From assembly GCA_910585865.1 (NCBI GenBank), contig CAJUGO010000006.1:4970-68969 (forward strand): a stretch of DNA of 64,000 nt, given 5' to 3'. The notes below the pieces were generated by a model, which was not told the origin of the DNA, did not search any database, and saw nothing but the letters and a program-made list of their open reading frames with translations. Origin of the DNA: an uncultured Ruminococcus sp. Its GTDB lineage: Bacteria; Bacillota; Clostridia; Oscillospirales; Acutalibacteraceae. Positions within the stretch are counted from its first letter, which is position 1, and each line of letters begins with the position of its first letter. This document shows, piece by piece, positions 1 to 7,955 of this stretch. A program made the translations under genes and the position numbers.

Positions 1-864
1 ACATCAAAAAAAGTGCTGCAATACGCAGTAGTTTTGCTTGGCTTCGGATTAAATCTTGCAACTGTAGGACAGGTGGGTCTTACCTCGCTTCCAATAATTA
101 TTTCAACTATTTCCGTTTCGCTTATCGTGTCATTTATTATGTATAAGCTGCTGAAAATTCCCGGCAAAACAGCAACACTGATAGGAGTCGGATCAAGCAT
201 ATGCGGCGGCTCTGCCGTAGCCGCTACCGCACCCGTAATTGATGCTGATGACGATGAAATTGCGCAGTCAATATCTGTTATTTTCCTTTTTAATGTGATT
301 GCCGCACTCATATTTCCAACCCTTGGCGCATCACTGGGAATGTCAGATTACGGATTTGGTCTTTTTGCAGGAACTGCAATTAATGATACGTCTTCGGTAA
401 CAGCGGCGGCGTCAACATGGGACACACTGCACAACACACACGGCGCAGTACTCGATTATGCCACAATTGTAAAACTTACAAGAACACTTGCAATTATTCC
501 TATTACTCTTGTACTGGCTTTTTACAGGATGAAAAAAACAAGTTCGGGTGCACAAAAATCAAAGGTAAACATAAAAAAGATTTTTCCGATGTTTATACTT
601 TACTTTGTACTTGCCTCTGTAATAACAACAATTGTAACAGGCATATGCACAGGACAGGTGCTAAGCACCGCAAACAGCATTTTCGGATTTTTAAAACAGC
701 TCAGCAAATTCTTTATAGTAATGGCTATGGGCGCAATCGGACTCAATACAAATGTTGTAAAGCTTGTTAAAACAGGCGGAAAGCCCATATTGCTCGGTTT
801 TATCTGCTGGGTTGCAATTACTGCCGTAAGCATCGGCGCACAGCATTTACTGGGTGTTTTTTAG
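1..864 (+). CDS. YeiH/UPF0324-family putative anion exporter (5' partial)
   Basis: The reading frame is open from the first base, so the true start lies outside the window and only the last 287 or so residues are present. The protein is strongly hydrophobic with many membrane segments. It carries the glycine/alanine-rich stretch GSSICGGSAVAATAPVI and the GTAINDTSSVTAAA motif, both typical of the YeiH (UPF0324) family of inner-membrane proteins. That family is often labelled a putative sulfate exporter, but the substrate is not firmly known. The C-terminus ends normally at a TAG and is followed by a hairpin terminator. Family membership is confident; the substrate is not. Confidence 0.88.
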   Translation, partial: TSKKVLQYAVVLLGFGLNLATVGQVGLTSLPIIISTISVSLIVSFIMYKLLKIPGKTATLIGVGSSICGGSAVAATAPVIDADDDEIAQSISVIFLFNVIAALIFPTLGASLGMSDYGFGLFAGTAINDTSSVTAAASTWDTLHNTHGAVLDYATIVKLTRTLAIIPITLVLAFYRMKKTSSGAQKSKVNIKKIFPMFILYFVLASVITTIVTGICTGQVLSTANSIFGFLKQLSKFFIVMAMGAIGLNTNVVKLVKTGGKPILLGFICWVAITAVSIGAQHLLGVF

Positions 865-901
865 CGAATTTATAGACTTGCACATATAACAGAATAAACA
901 C

Positions 902-950
902 AAGAGCCTGCGGACGATGAATTAAATCATAAATCCACAGGCTCTTTGCT
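902..950 (+). terminator. Hairpin terminator after the YeiH-family gene
   Basis: AAGAGCCTG (902-910) pairs exactly with CAGGCTCTT (938-946), 38 bases after the stop codon, with a weak T-rich tail (TTTGCTTTT). The 27-base loop is long, so this is a moderate-strength call. Confidence 0.6.
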
Positions 951-1004
951 TTTGCAGCCGAATTTTTAATAATATAATTAAATAAAAGTAATTATGTTAC
1001 AATA

Positions 1005-1484
1005 TTATTCAGTTTTAATTTTTTTATAATGCTGATAATGTATCCCCACATGACCCACTGCTAAAATTACAGATGAAAGCAGCATCCAAATAACCTTTCC
1101 GTATATACCAAGCAGAAAAAAAGCAATAACAGGCAATGTTGCTCCCGCAACGGGTATTCCTAAAAAACTGCTGTAAAAATCATTAAGTTTCCGCTCACTG
1201 CAAAAATATCGTATCCACCATAATTCGTACATTACCATAAACACAGCCGCAGCAATAAACCACCAGGTCCAATTTGACCAACCGTGCAAATTAAAATCCG
1301 TAAACAACAGTGCGCAGGCAGTAGTTGCTGCTTCTCCCGCCCTCTCAAAAACCTGAAGAACCTTGCTTTCATCTTTTGAAGAGTATCCGTCAGGGATTTT
1401 TTTCATCCATATTATATTCGGTACAAACAGCATCAGCAAAAATATTAAACCTATATATGAAAACCCTATATGCCCTAACATCAT
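1005..1484 (-). CDS. Small four-helix membrane protein of unknown function
   Basis: A 159-residue protein with about four hydrophobic segments: residues 5-25, 70-92, 105-130 and 132-150. It has a Trp-rich middle (NLHGWSNWTWWF, ELWWIRYF) and a basic C-terminus (HYQHYKKIKTE). The start is a doublet ATG preceded by a GGGAGAG ribosome binding site. It lies 40 bases downstream of the acetyltransferase gene on the same strand and is probably co-transcribed with it. I do not recognise the family and see no catalytic motif. It is most likely an integral membrane protein of a conserved hypothetical group. Confidence 0.7.
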   Translation of the reverse strand: MMLGHIGFSYIGLIFLLMLFVPNIIWMKKIPDGYSSKDESKVLQVFERAGEAATTACALLFTDFNLHGWSNWTWWFIAAAVFMVMYELWWIRYFCSERKLNDFYSSFLGIPVAGATLPVIAFFLLGIYGKVIWMLLSSVILAVGHVGIHYQHYKKIKTE

Positions 1485-1524
1485 CTACTCTCCCTTTTTT
1501 AACATATGTCCTTATTTTTCTTTC

Positions 1525-2163
1525 TTATAAATCCGTACCTTTAAGCCATTCGTTTATATTCTGCATAGCTTCGTCATCAAACTTTCTGTCCTTATAGTAA
1601 TATTCTCTGTCAGCCTCAGTAATTTTTCTGATAACTCTGCATGGATTACCGCCGGCAACAACCCAGTTTGGAATATCCTTGGTAACTACACTGCCTGCTG
1701 CAATCACCGAGTTGCTTCCGATTTTCACCCCCGGAAGAATAACCGCATTGCCTCCAATCCATACATTATCGCCTATTTCAATCCCAATACCGTATTCATA
1801 TTCAGACTGTCTCATGACGGGGTGCAGGGGATGTCCTGCTGTATATACGGCAACGTTTGGCGCAAAAAGAACATTATCACCTATTTTTACCTTTGCAACA
1901 TCAAGAATTGTACAGTTGTAATTGGCAAAAAAGTTTTTGCCGACCTCGATATTAAAACCGTAATCACAGTAAAAAGGAGGATTAATCCATGCATTTTCAC
2001 TTTTGCCCAAAAGCTGTTTTACTACTGCCTGCAATCCATTAAAATCACTTCTGTCCATTGTATTAAGCTGCTGAGTAAGCTGTCTGGCCCTTACCATCTG
2101 ATTCATTACACTTTCATCCGATACATAGGGCATTTCATTTTCACGTCTTGTTATATTATCCAT
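1525..2163 (-). CDS. Maltose/galactoside O-acetyltransferase family (hexapeptide repeat)
   Basis: A 212-residue left-handed beta-helix acetyltransferase of the LacA/Maa type, which transfers acetyl from acetyl-CoA to a sugar hydroxyl. The N-terminal helical cap (residues 10-60, including QLNTMDRSDF) is the family's maltose-acetyltransferase domain. Hexapeptide repeats follow (IGDNVLFAPNV, IGDNVWIGGNAVILPGV, IGSNSVIAAGSVV), with the catalytic His in YTAGHP. The C-terminus (GNPCRVIRKI) is the usual ending. The ATG has an AGGAG site eight bases upstream. The protein is cytoplasmic. The real acceptor sugar cannot be read from sequence; in this group detoxification of excess sugar is one proposed role. 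Confidence 0.9.
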   Translation of the reverse strand: MDNITRRENEMPYVSDESVMNQMVRARQLTQQLNTMDRSDFNGLQAVVKQLLGKSENAWINPPFYCDYGFNIEVGKNFFANYNCTILDVAKVKIGDNVLFAPNVAVYTAGHPLHPVMRQSEYEYGIGIEIGDNVWIGGNAVILPGVKIGSNSVIAAGSVVTKDIPNWVVAGGNPCRVIRKITEADREYYYKDRKFDDEAMQNINEWLKGTDL

Positions 2164-2236
2164 ACACTATTCTCCTGAATTAAAAATCTCATACAGAGAT
2201 TCTATCATACATTTTTAAGTACAGCAATATTTTAGT

Positions 2237-2265
2237 TTGACATTTTAAATTTTATCTGATAATAT
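2237..2265 (+). promoter_or_regulatory. Sigma-A promoter for the lipoprotein gene
   Basis: TTGACA (2237-2242), a 17-base spacer, then TAATAT (2260-2265). Transcription would start near 2272, about 110 bases before the lipoprotein ATG at 2382. Confidence 0.6.
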
Positions 2266-2285
2266 AAAAAAGTAACATTACACAC

Positions 2286-2307
2286 ATCCTATTTGGACAA
2301 ATAGGAT
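2286..2307. promoter_or_regulatory. Perfect 10-bp inverted repeat, probable operator
   Basis: ATCCTATTTG (2286-2295) is followed by GA and then its exact reverse complement (2298-2307). The two-base centre makes an RNA hairpin unlikely and a dimeric DNA-binding protein site likely. It sits about 15 bases downstream of the predicted transcription start of the lipoprotein gene, a classical repressor position. Confidence 0.5.
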
Positions 2308-2381
2308 AAATCTATGCAAACTCAATTGCCCGGTCGTTTTAATCAATTTCTTATAAAAAAGGAAGGCAGGAAAGAAACCGT

Positions 2382-3002
2382 ATGAAAAAAATTATTTCGT
2401 TTTTTACAGCTGCTGTGCTTTTAATGTCTGCAATTTTATTAACCGGCTGTTCGGGGGACTCCAAATCAACAGAGTTTTCCAGAGGTTCCGTTGACGAAAA
2501 TGTATACACAAGTACATATGCGAATATTAAATTTACAAAACCCGCTAGTTGGGTTTATTCAACAGATGAGGAAATTTCAAAACTGATGAACATAAGCATT
2601 GATATGTTCACAAGCGATGATTTTGCCAAAGAAGCTGCAAAACTCCAATCAATTACAGATATGCTGGCAACAGATCCAAAAACTTATAACAATATATCTG
2701 TTATATATGAAAACCTTAAGTTATCAAACAACACTGATATTTCAACAGATGAATATGAAAAGAAATCAATTCAGATGCTTAAATCACAGTTCACGGACGA
2801 TATTGAAATAGATGTTGCCGAAAGCACTGATACAGAATTAGGCAGTGAAAACTACAGAAGAATTTCTCTCACTACAAAAGCTTACGGTATGGAAATGCAG
2901 CAATTTATGTATTTTAGAAAAGTCGGCGATTATATGTGTTCCATAACAGTGACAATTACTGATGATACGGAAATATCAGAAATTGAAGCAATGTTTTCAT
3001 AA
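2382..3002 (+). CDS. Putative lipoprotein of unknown function
   Basis: A 206-residue protein with a typical lipoprotein signal: MKKIISFF, a hydrophobic core, and a lipobox LLTGC whose Cys is at about residue 23. The mature part resembles a single globular domain. KFTKPASWVYSTDEE is a motif I associate with small extracytoplasmic proteins of gut Clostridia, and the C-terminal half looks like alternating beta strands (QQFMYFRKVGDYMCSITVTI). No catalytic motif is visible. It is a single-gene unit with its own promoter, a palindrome in the leader and a terminator directly after. It is probably anchored on the outer face of the membrane; its function is unknown. Confidence 0.8.
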   Translation: MKKIISFFTAAVLLMSAILLTGCSGDSKSTEFSRGSVDENVYTSTYANIKFTKPASWVYSTDEEISKLMNISIDMFTSDDFAKEAAKLQSITDMLATDPKTYNNISVIYENLKLSNNTDISTDEYEKKSIQMLKSQFTDDIEIDVAESTDTELGSENYRRISLTTKAYGMEMQQFMYFRKVGDYMCSITVTITDDTEISEIEAMFS

Positions 3003-3019
3003 TTTTAACTGCAACAAAC

Positions 3020-3059
3020 AACGCCTGTCCAATCAAATTGATTGGCAGGCGTTATTTTT
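3020..3059 (+). terminator. Intrinsic terminator of the lipoprotein gene
   Basis: AACGCCTG (3020-3027) and CCAATC (3029-3034) pair with GATTGG and CAGGCGTT (3040-3053) with one bulged T, and ATTTTT follows. Confidence 0.8.
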
Positions 3060-3084
3060 ATGCTTACATAGATGGATCAACTGA

Positions 3085-3744
3085 CTATATGGACATTTTC
3101 TCCCTGATTATTCCCAAAATCTTTTTTTCTCGGCGGCTTACCTGCACTTGGGTCATGTCAAGAATTTTTGCTGTTTGAGTCTGTGTTTTGTTACGATAGT
3201 AACGCAGATGTATTATCTTTCTGTCGCTTTCCTCCAGTGTCTGAACTGCTTGTTCAAGGCTTAGACGCTCTGAGATTTCCTCCTGAATATCATCCGTCGG
3301 AACATCCAACTGAGGATTACCTTCCTCATCATATTCCGCCGTAAGTGATAGAGGATACCTTGAACTGTTAAGCGCGTCAATAATTTTTTCTTCTGTTGTT
3401 CCAAGTTTTTGTGCAAGCTGTGAAACAGTAAGTTCCATGCCGTTTTTCATCTTGCTTTCATTATTTATCTTACAGATTGCCGAGGCAAGTTCCTTGAGAG
3501 AACGGCTTACCTTTACTGCTCCTCCGTCACGGAACAAACGCTTAATTTCACCCATAATAACAGGAAATGCATAGGTTGAAAATTGAAGATTTCGGCTCTC
3601 ATCAAAGTTATTTATTGCTTTGGCAAGCCCCAGAGATCCGGCCGCAAAAAGTTCTTCGTATTCTATTCCCTTTCCGGCAAAGCGTTTACAACAGGCATGT
3701 ACAAGACCCATATTTTCCTCGGCAACTCTGTTTTTATTAAACAT
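3085..3744 (-). CDS. sigF: RNA polymerase sporulation sigma factor SigF
   Basis: A 219-residue sigma-70 family factor, the first forespore-specific sigma factor. Region 2 is seen in NMGLVHACCKRF, YEELFAAGSLGLAKAINNFD and LQFSTYAFPVIMGEIKR; region 3 includes VSRSLKELA; region 4 is an HTH (KTQTQTAKILDMTQVQVSRREKKI). The GEIKRLFRDGGAVKVSRS stretch is characteristic of the sigma-F/sigma-G group. It is the last gene of the spoIIAA-spoIIAB-sigF operon and overlaps spoIIAB by eight bases, so translation is probably coupled. In known systems it is held inactive by SpoIIAB until SpoIIAA is dephosphorylated in the forespore. The operon context separates it from sigma-G. Confidence 0.95.
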   Translation of the reverse strand: MFNKNRVAEENMGLVHACCKRFAGKGIEYEELFAAGSLGLAKAINNFDESRNLQFSTYAFPVIMGEIKRLFRDGGAVKVSRSLKELASAICKINNESKMKNGMELTVSQLAQKLGTTEEKIIDALNSSRYPLSLTAEYDEEGNPQLDVPTDDIQEEISERLSLEQAVQTLEESDRKIIHLRYYRNKTQTQTAKILDMTQVQVSRREKKILGIIREKMSI

Positions 3745-4174
3745 CTTGGCGGGCTATGGTCTTTTCAAGCGTCACAGTTGTGCCCTCCGAAACTCTCGAT
3801 TTCACCTTTACCTTATCGCAAAAGCTTTGCATGACCGCAAAACCAAGTCCTGCACGTTCTTCTTCAGGTGCAGTGGTATAAAGCGGTTCCATAGCTTTTT
3901 CTATATTTTCTATTCCGCAGCCCTTGTCGCGGATTTTAATTATTACTTTATTTGTATCGGTAATCCTGCCCTTTATGTATATTGTTCCGTTTGACCTTCT
4001 GTACCCGTGGACAATACAATTTGTTACTGCTTCTGATACTGCAGTTTTTATGTCGCTTAATTCATTTATTGTGGGGTCAAGATTCATAATAAAAGCAGCT
4101 GCAACACTTCTTGCAAAAGCCTCGTTACAGCTTTTTGAAGGAAAACTTAAACTCATTTCATTGACTGTTTTCAT
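3737..4174 (-). CDS. spoIIAB: Anti-sigma-F factor / serine kinase SpoIIAB
   Basis: A 145-residue GHKL-fold protein kinase that binds and inhibits sigma-F and phosphorylates SpoIIAA. The N box is SEAVTNCIVHGY, the ATP-binding G1 box is IRDKGCGIENIEKAM, and a later glycine box is AGLGFAVMQSFCDKV. The length matches the family (about 146). It overlaps spoIIAA by four bases (ATGA) and sigF by eight, the usual compact arrangement. It belongs to the same partner-switching module as its neighbours and acts in the cytoplasm at the start of forespore gene expression. Confidence 0.96.
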   Translation of the reverse strand: MKTVNEMSLSFPSKSCNEAFARSVAAAFIMNLDPTINELSDIKTAVSEAVTNCIVHGYRRSNGTIYIKGRITDTNKVIIKIRDKGCGIENIEKAMEPLYTTAPEEERAGLGFAVMQSFCDKVKVKSRVSEGTTVTLEKTIARQDV

Positions 4175-4473
4175 CGCAATACCCCCAGTCCCTCTATCCC
4201 CGACATAGCGAAGATTCTGTACATTCTGTCCGGAATATTAGTTACTCTAAGCATACCGCCAATAAGCTTCATCTGGCGATACCGTCCCATCACAAGACCT
4301 ATTCCCGATGAATCCATAAACGACACTCCCGAAAAGTCCAAATACAACACCTTTGGCTTAAGCGACTGTGCCGCTCCGTCAATCCTTGTGCGAATTTTGG
4401 CAGCTGTATCATGGTCGATTTCGCCGTCTATGTACGCAGTAAGAATATTATTTTCAAATTCTGTTTTAAGCAT
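4171..4473 (-). CDS. spoIIAA: Anti-sigma-F factor antagonist SpoIIAA
   Basis: A 100-residue STAS-domain protein. The phosphorylated serine motif is VSFMDSSGIGLVMGRY, within the canonical D-S-S-G-I-G-L core. When dephosphorylated it binds SpoIIAB and frees sigma-F. A longer in-frame reading reaching 4575 exists, but its extra 34 residues do not resemble the family. The ATG at 4473 has an AAAGGGA site at proper spacing, so I use that start. It is the first gene of the sigma-F operon. By analogy with Bacillus the operon should be driven by sigma-H and Spo0A; I could not identify those sites confidently. Confidence 0.93.
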   Translation of the reverse strand: MLKTEFENNILTAYIDGEIDHDTAAKIRTRIDGAAQSLKPKVLYLDFSGVSFMDSSGIGLVMGRYRQMKLIGGMLRVTNIPDRMYRIFAMSGIEGLGVLR

Positions 4474-4621
4474 TTCAACATCCCTTTCCCGAAAATTTAT
4501 GCTAAACTGTTTTAGAGCCTGTATAACAAGATTATCGGAATTTAACTTATAACAGCCGCCTATTCGGCAAGGCAAATAGAAAATTATTGATAATAAATAC
4601 TATCTGCCCGCCAAGACGCAC

Positions 4622-4657
4622 GAAAAAACTCCATACTTATAATAAATAGTATGGAGT
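4622..4657 (-). terminator. Intrinsic terminator of the folC transcript
   Basis: ACTCCATACT (4628-4637) and AGTATGGAGT (4648-4657) form a perfect 10-bp stem with a 10-base loop. Read on the minus strand, a run of T follows (A-run at 4623-4628), 38 bases after the folC stop. An A/T-rich tract on the other side may allow some bidirectional function. Confidence 0.8.
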
Positions 4658-4695
4658 AAAAAATTTGTTTTATTCTGTTGTCGGTAAAATTTTCT

Positions 4696-5997
4696 TTATT
4701 TTTTATTACAGTCCTTAACTGTATTCATAATGTACGGACGAATTTCTCCTGCAAGGTACAGTGAACCGCATATCACAACAGCACAGTCAGATTGAAGAGC
4801 CTTTTGATATGCAACATCAAAGGCATGCTGTGCACTTTCAAAAACAACGGTTTCATCAATATACTTTGCACATTTCTTCATTAGAAGAGAAGGTGACATA
4901 GCTCTGGGATTTTTTACAGGAACAGTGTACACACAATCAAAAACATCTTTGATCAGCTTAATGGAATTATCAGTATCCTTATCGGCAAGCATTCCGATTA
5001 TTCCTATAATATATTTGTCCTTCAAAAATTCGTCAATTGATTTTTTCAGAGCCTCTATGCCATTTGGGTTATGTGCACCGTCAAGCAAAACAATAGGATC
5101 TTCCCCTAACAGTTCAAGTCTTGCAGGATTTACCGCATTGGCAAATCCCTGCTGTATTTGGAAATCGGAAATGTCCAAATATCCGTTCAGTCTGAGCAAA
5201 TCAATTGCGGCAAGGGCTGTTTTAGCGTTTTCTATCTGATGTGCCCCTGCAAGTGACAAATTAATCTGAATTCCGTTGTAATTAAACCTGCTTCCCGTCA
5301 GTGTTCTTTCCACCGCGCTTATGTCAACACCCTCGCTTTTTGCAAGCGGAATCTTAAGCTTTCTTGCATATTGTTCAATAATCTGCATTACCGCGGGAGT
5401 CTGTGCTGAGGTTACTGCCATGGAATATTCCTTTAAAATACCGCACTTCTGATGTGTAATTTCCTCTTCTGTACTGCCAAGCACAGCAGTATGGTCAAGT
5501 CCTATCACAGTGATTACCGAACATAACGGCGCTTTTATGGTGTTTGTACAGTCAAGAAGTCCTCCCATGCCTGTTTCAAGCACAACAATATCGCATTTTT
5601 GCTTTGCATGAATATAAAACTGTAAAGCGTTTACATATTCAAACTCAGTAATTATTGTGCCCTCATCATGCAAACTTTCAATAACAGGAAATGTATTTTC
5701 AACGGCCGACACAAGTTCATCTTTACTGATCATTGAATTATTAATCTGTATCCGTTCACGAAAATCAGTAATATACGGCGAAATAAACAATCCCGTTTTG
5801 TAGCCTGCCGACACAAGCACCGACGAAAGCATTGCGCAAACGGAGCCTTTTCCGTTTGTTCCGGCAACGTGTATATATTTCAGTTTATCCTGAGGATTGT
5901 CAAGCCTGTCAAGCAGAATTCTCATTCTGTCAAGTCCGGGGCGTGATCCGAATGCCAGCAAGGAATGAATTTTTTCAATCGCCTCATCATATGTCAT
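4696..5997 (-). CDS. folC: Bifunctional folylpolyglutamate synthase / dihydrofolate synthase
   Basis: A 433-residue Mur-ligase-like enzyme that adds glutamate to dihydropteroate or tetrahydrofolate using ATP. The start has the family signature YIHVAGTNGKGSVCAMLSS (P-loop, about residues 41-59). The central SVITVIGLDHTAVLG and the folate-binding omega loop region (ISPYITDFRERIQIN) follow. The C-terminal ligase domain contains LLDGAHNPNGIEAL. The ATG overlaps the rsmI stop by one base (TAATG), so it is translationally coupled as the last gene of the methyltransferase operon, and a terminator follows. It acts in cytoplasmic one-carbon metabolism. Confidence 0.95.
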   Translation of the reverse strand: MTYDEAIEKIHSLLAFGSRPGLDRMRILLDRLDNPQDKLKYIHVAGTNGKGSVCAMLSSVLVSAGYKTGLFISPYITDFRERIQINNSMISKDELVSAVENTFPVIESLHDEGTIITEFEYVNALQFYIHAKQKCDIVVLETGMGGLLDCTNTIKAPLCSVITVIGLDHTAVLGSTEEEITHQKCGILKEYSMAVTSAQTPAVMQIIEQYARKLKIPLAKSEGVDISAVERTLTGSRFNYNGIQINLSLAGAHQIENAKTALAAIDLLRLNGYLDISDFQIQQGFANAVNPARLELLGEDPIVLLDGAHNPNGIEALKKSIDEFLKDKYIIGIIGMLADKDTDNSIKLIKDVFDCVYTVPVKNPRAMSPSLLMKKCAKYIDETVVFESAQHAFDVAYQKALQSDCAVVICGSLYLAGEIRPYIMNTVKDCNKK

Positions 5998-6818
5998 TAT
6001 AACAGCTCCCTGTAAATTTCGTTTTTCTTATATCCTGTAATCTGGGCTGCCTGCTTTGCAGCGTCGGTAGGCTTTGCGCCGCTTTCAATCAGCTTTCTGG
6101 CTGTTTCAACAGCATATTCCAGCGTAAGTTCTTCTTCATCCTGCTTTGGCGCACCCTCAAGCACTAGTACAAACTCGCCCTTTAAACTGCCGTCAGAAAG
6201 ATTCTCAGCAGCATATTTAGTCGTAGTGCGTATAACTTCCTCATGAATTTTTGTAAGTTCACGCACAATTGACAATCTGCGTTCTCCAAATGCTGCATAA
6301 AGGTCGCGGAGAGTTGCAGGCAGTTTGTGAGGAGCTTCATAAAAAATCATAGTACGGTGTTCATTTTTAAGACTATGTAAATGTTCATTGCGGCTTTTTT
6401 TATTGACACTTAAAAATCCTTCAAATGTAAATCTCCCCGTTTCAAGTCCTGAAACTGCAAGTGCAGATATCACTGCACTCGGACCCGGAATTACAACGGT
6501 TTGGATTCCTCTCTCTTCGCACAGCTTTATTAAATCTTCTCCGGGATCTGAAATACAGGGCATACCTGCGTCAGTAACTATTGCGCAATTTTCTCCCTGC
6601 TCAATACGACTGCATATAATTTCGCCCCGTTCACGCTTATTATGTTCATAATAACTGACCATAGGTTTTTTTATGCCGAAATGATTTAGCAGTTTCAGCG
6701 TTACCCTTGTGTCCTCGGCAGCTATAAAGTCAACGCTTTCAAGTGTCTGAACCGCTCTGGGTGAAAGGTCGGAAAGGTTCCCGATTGGTGTACCGGTAAC
6801 ATATAAAATTCCGCTCAA
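5997..6818 (-). CDS. rsmI: 16S rRNA (cytidine1402-2'-O)-methyltransferase RsmI
   Basis: A 273-residue tetrapyrrole-methylase-fold enzyme that methylates the ribose of C1402 in 16S rRNA with SAM. Signature motifs are LYVTGTPIGNLSDLSPRA at the N-terminus, AEDTRVTLKLLNHFGI, VSYYEHN, VTDAGMPCISDPGEDLI (SAM-binding) and VIPGPSAVISALAVSGL. A small C-terminal domain ends in TGYKKNEIYRELL, as in the family. The start is TTG, overlapping the upstream stop by four bases (TTGA), with a strong AAGGAGGGG site before it. It is the yabC equivalent in the Bacillus gene order. Confidence 0.96.
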   Translation of the reverse strand: MSGILYVTGTPIGNLSDLSPRAVQTLESVDFIAAEDTRVTLKLLNHFGIKKPMVSYYEHNKRERGEIICSRIEQGENCAIVTDAGMPCISDPGEDLIKLCEERGIQTVVIPGPSAVISALAVSGLETGRFTFEGFLSVNKKSRNEHLHSLKNEHRTMIFYEAPHKLPATLRDLYAAFGERRLSIVRELTKIHEEVIRTTTKYAAENLSDGSLKGEFVLVLEGAPKQDEEELTLEYAVETARKLIESGAKPTDAAKQAAQITGYKKNEIYRELL

Positions 6819-7552
6819 ATTCTCCCCTCCTTATAGCTACCGTAAATTCTTATCATTTCTTCAGAAAATTCTCCGTTTTCATTCTCAATGAAAAGAGCAG
6901 GCAATACATTTAGAAAACCTCTGCTGCCACCCCGTCTGCCTTCAAGCAAAAATAACTTTGGTGCTTTTGCAGTACGCTGCTGTACCATCCTCAAAATTTT
7001 AGGTTCTATTGAAAATTTTCTCATTGATTCCATAACATCTGCAAGCCTTTCAGGACGCTGGCAAATGCAAAACCTGCCGCCGAACTGCAAAAGCTTAGAA
7101 GCACATTCACAAATATCATCAAGTGTACATTCTGTTTCGTGACGTGCTACCTGCCTTGCGCTGTCCGGATTCATTATGCCTCCGCCGCCTATTTTATACG
7201 GAGGATTACAGGAAACCAAATCGAAATAACCGTACGGAATCTTTCCCTTTAAGTCTTTTAAATCATAATTTAATATTTTAATATTATTGCCAAGATTATT
7301 CAGTTCAACGCTCTTTTGTGCAAGTTCGCAAGCATTTGACTGGATTTCAACGGCAAAAACCTCAAGACTTCGGTTATTTCTGCACCACAAAAGCGGAATC
7401 GTTCCGCACCCCGTGCCGAGGTCAACGCATTTTTTTCTTCCGTGCGGCTTTGAAAAATCAGCAAGCAGTATTGTATCTGTTGAAAAATGATAACTGTCGG
7501 AAACAAAAACTTTAATTCCGTTTCCCAAAGGTTCAGTGTGAATATTTTGCAT
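6815..7552 (-). CDS. tRNA1(Val) (adenine37-N6)-methyltransferase family
   Basis: A 245-residue Rossmann-fold N6-adenine methyltransferase of the TrmN6/YabB group. SAM motif I is VDLGTGCGTIPLLW, motif II ends in VEIQ, and the catalytic motif IV is SCNPPY, typical of N6-amino methyltransferases. The GGGGIMNP segment after it is common in Firmicutes YabB proteins. Its position directly before rsmI matches the conserved yabB-yabC pair. In E. coli the homologue modifies A37 of tRNA1(Val); whether the same tRNA is the target here is inferred. The ATG has an AAAGGAAA site upstream. Confidence 0.85.
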   Translation of the reverse strand: MQNIHTEPLGNGIKVFVSDSYHFSTDTILLADFSKPHGRKKCVDLGTGCGTIPLLWCRNNRSLEVFAVEIQSNACELAQKSVELNNLGNNIKILNYDLKDLKGKIPYGYFDLVSCNPPYKIGGGGIMNPDSARQVARHETECTLDDICECASKLLQFGGRFCICQRPERLADVMESMRKFSIEPKILRMVQQRTAKAPKLFLLEGRRGGSRGFLNVLPALFIENENGEFSEEMIRIYGSYKEGRI

Positions 7553-7605
7553 ATTTTTTCCTTTTTAAGTTAAGAAAATCTGGTATTAATATTTTTACAG
7601 ACAGA

Positions 7606-7633
7606 AAGCGGCAAGGGGTTACCCTTGCCGCTT
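7606..7633 (-). terminator. Strong hairpin terminator of the ferredoxin gene
   Basis: AAGCGGCAAGGG (7606-7617) and CCCTTGCCGCTT (7622-7633) form a perfect 12-bp GC-rich stem with a four-base loop, 28 bases downstream of the ferredoxin stop. The T-run is poor on both strands, so termination may be partial. Confidence 0.65.
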
Positions 7634-7661
7634 GTTTGATTATAAATCCGTTAACCCCGAA

Positions 7662-7832
7662 TTAAGCTTCCTGTGGAGCACCAACAGGGCAAACATCGGC
7701 ACAAGAGCCGCAATCAGCACAAGCATCTGCATTAATTACATACTTGCCGTCGCCCTCAGAAATAGCTTCACAAGGACAAGCATCAGCACAAGCACCGCAC
7801 ATAATGCATTCGTCATTAATTATGTATGCCAT
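7662..7832 (-). CDS. 2[4Fe-4S] ferredoxin
   Basis: A 56-residue clostridial-type ferredoxin that carries low-potential electrons in the cytoplasm. Two cluster motifs are visible: CIMCGACADACPCEAI (residues 9-24) and CADCGSCADVCPVGA (about residues 38-52), each CxxCxxCxxxCP. The start MAYIINDECI is canonical. The ATG has a perfect AAGGAGG site eight bases upstream. The gene sits between ricT and the tRNA methyltransferase gene but has its own promoter and a strong hairpin after it, so it probably forms a small independent unit. Codon use is rich in Ala/Cys/Asp codons typical of highly expressed ferredoxins. Confidence 0.97.
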   Translation of the reverse strand: MAYIINDECIMCGACADACPCEAISEGDGKYVINADACADCGSCADVCPVGAPQEA

Positions 7833-7862
7833 AGGAATACCTCCTTAATAAATTTCAACTAT

Positions 7863-7890
7863 ATTGTAACATATTTTTTAAAAAAAGCAA
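7863..7890 (-). promoter_or_regulatory. Probable promoter of the ferredoxin gene
   Basis: On the minus strand: TTGCTT (7890-7885), a 16-base spacer, TACAAT (7868-7863). The start of transcription would fall about 25 bases before the ferredoxin ATG. Confidence 0.45.
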
Positions 7891-7955
7891 CCGTTTGGAA
7901 ATAAATTTCTGTTTTTTACAAATAATAGAAATTATTCTGTAGGATTTAGCAATTT

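Noticed and set aside
4474..4575. N-terminal extension of SpoIIAA
   Set aside because: The extra 34 residues do not resemble the STAS family, and a good ribosome binding site precedes the internal ATG at 4473.
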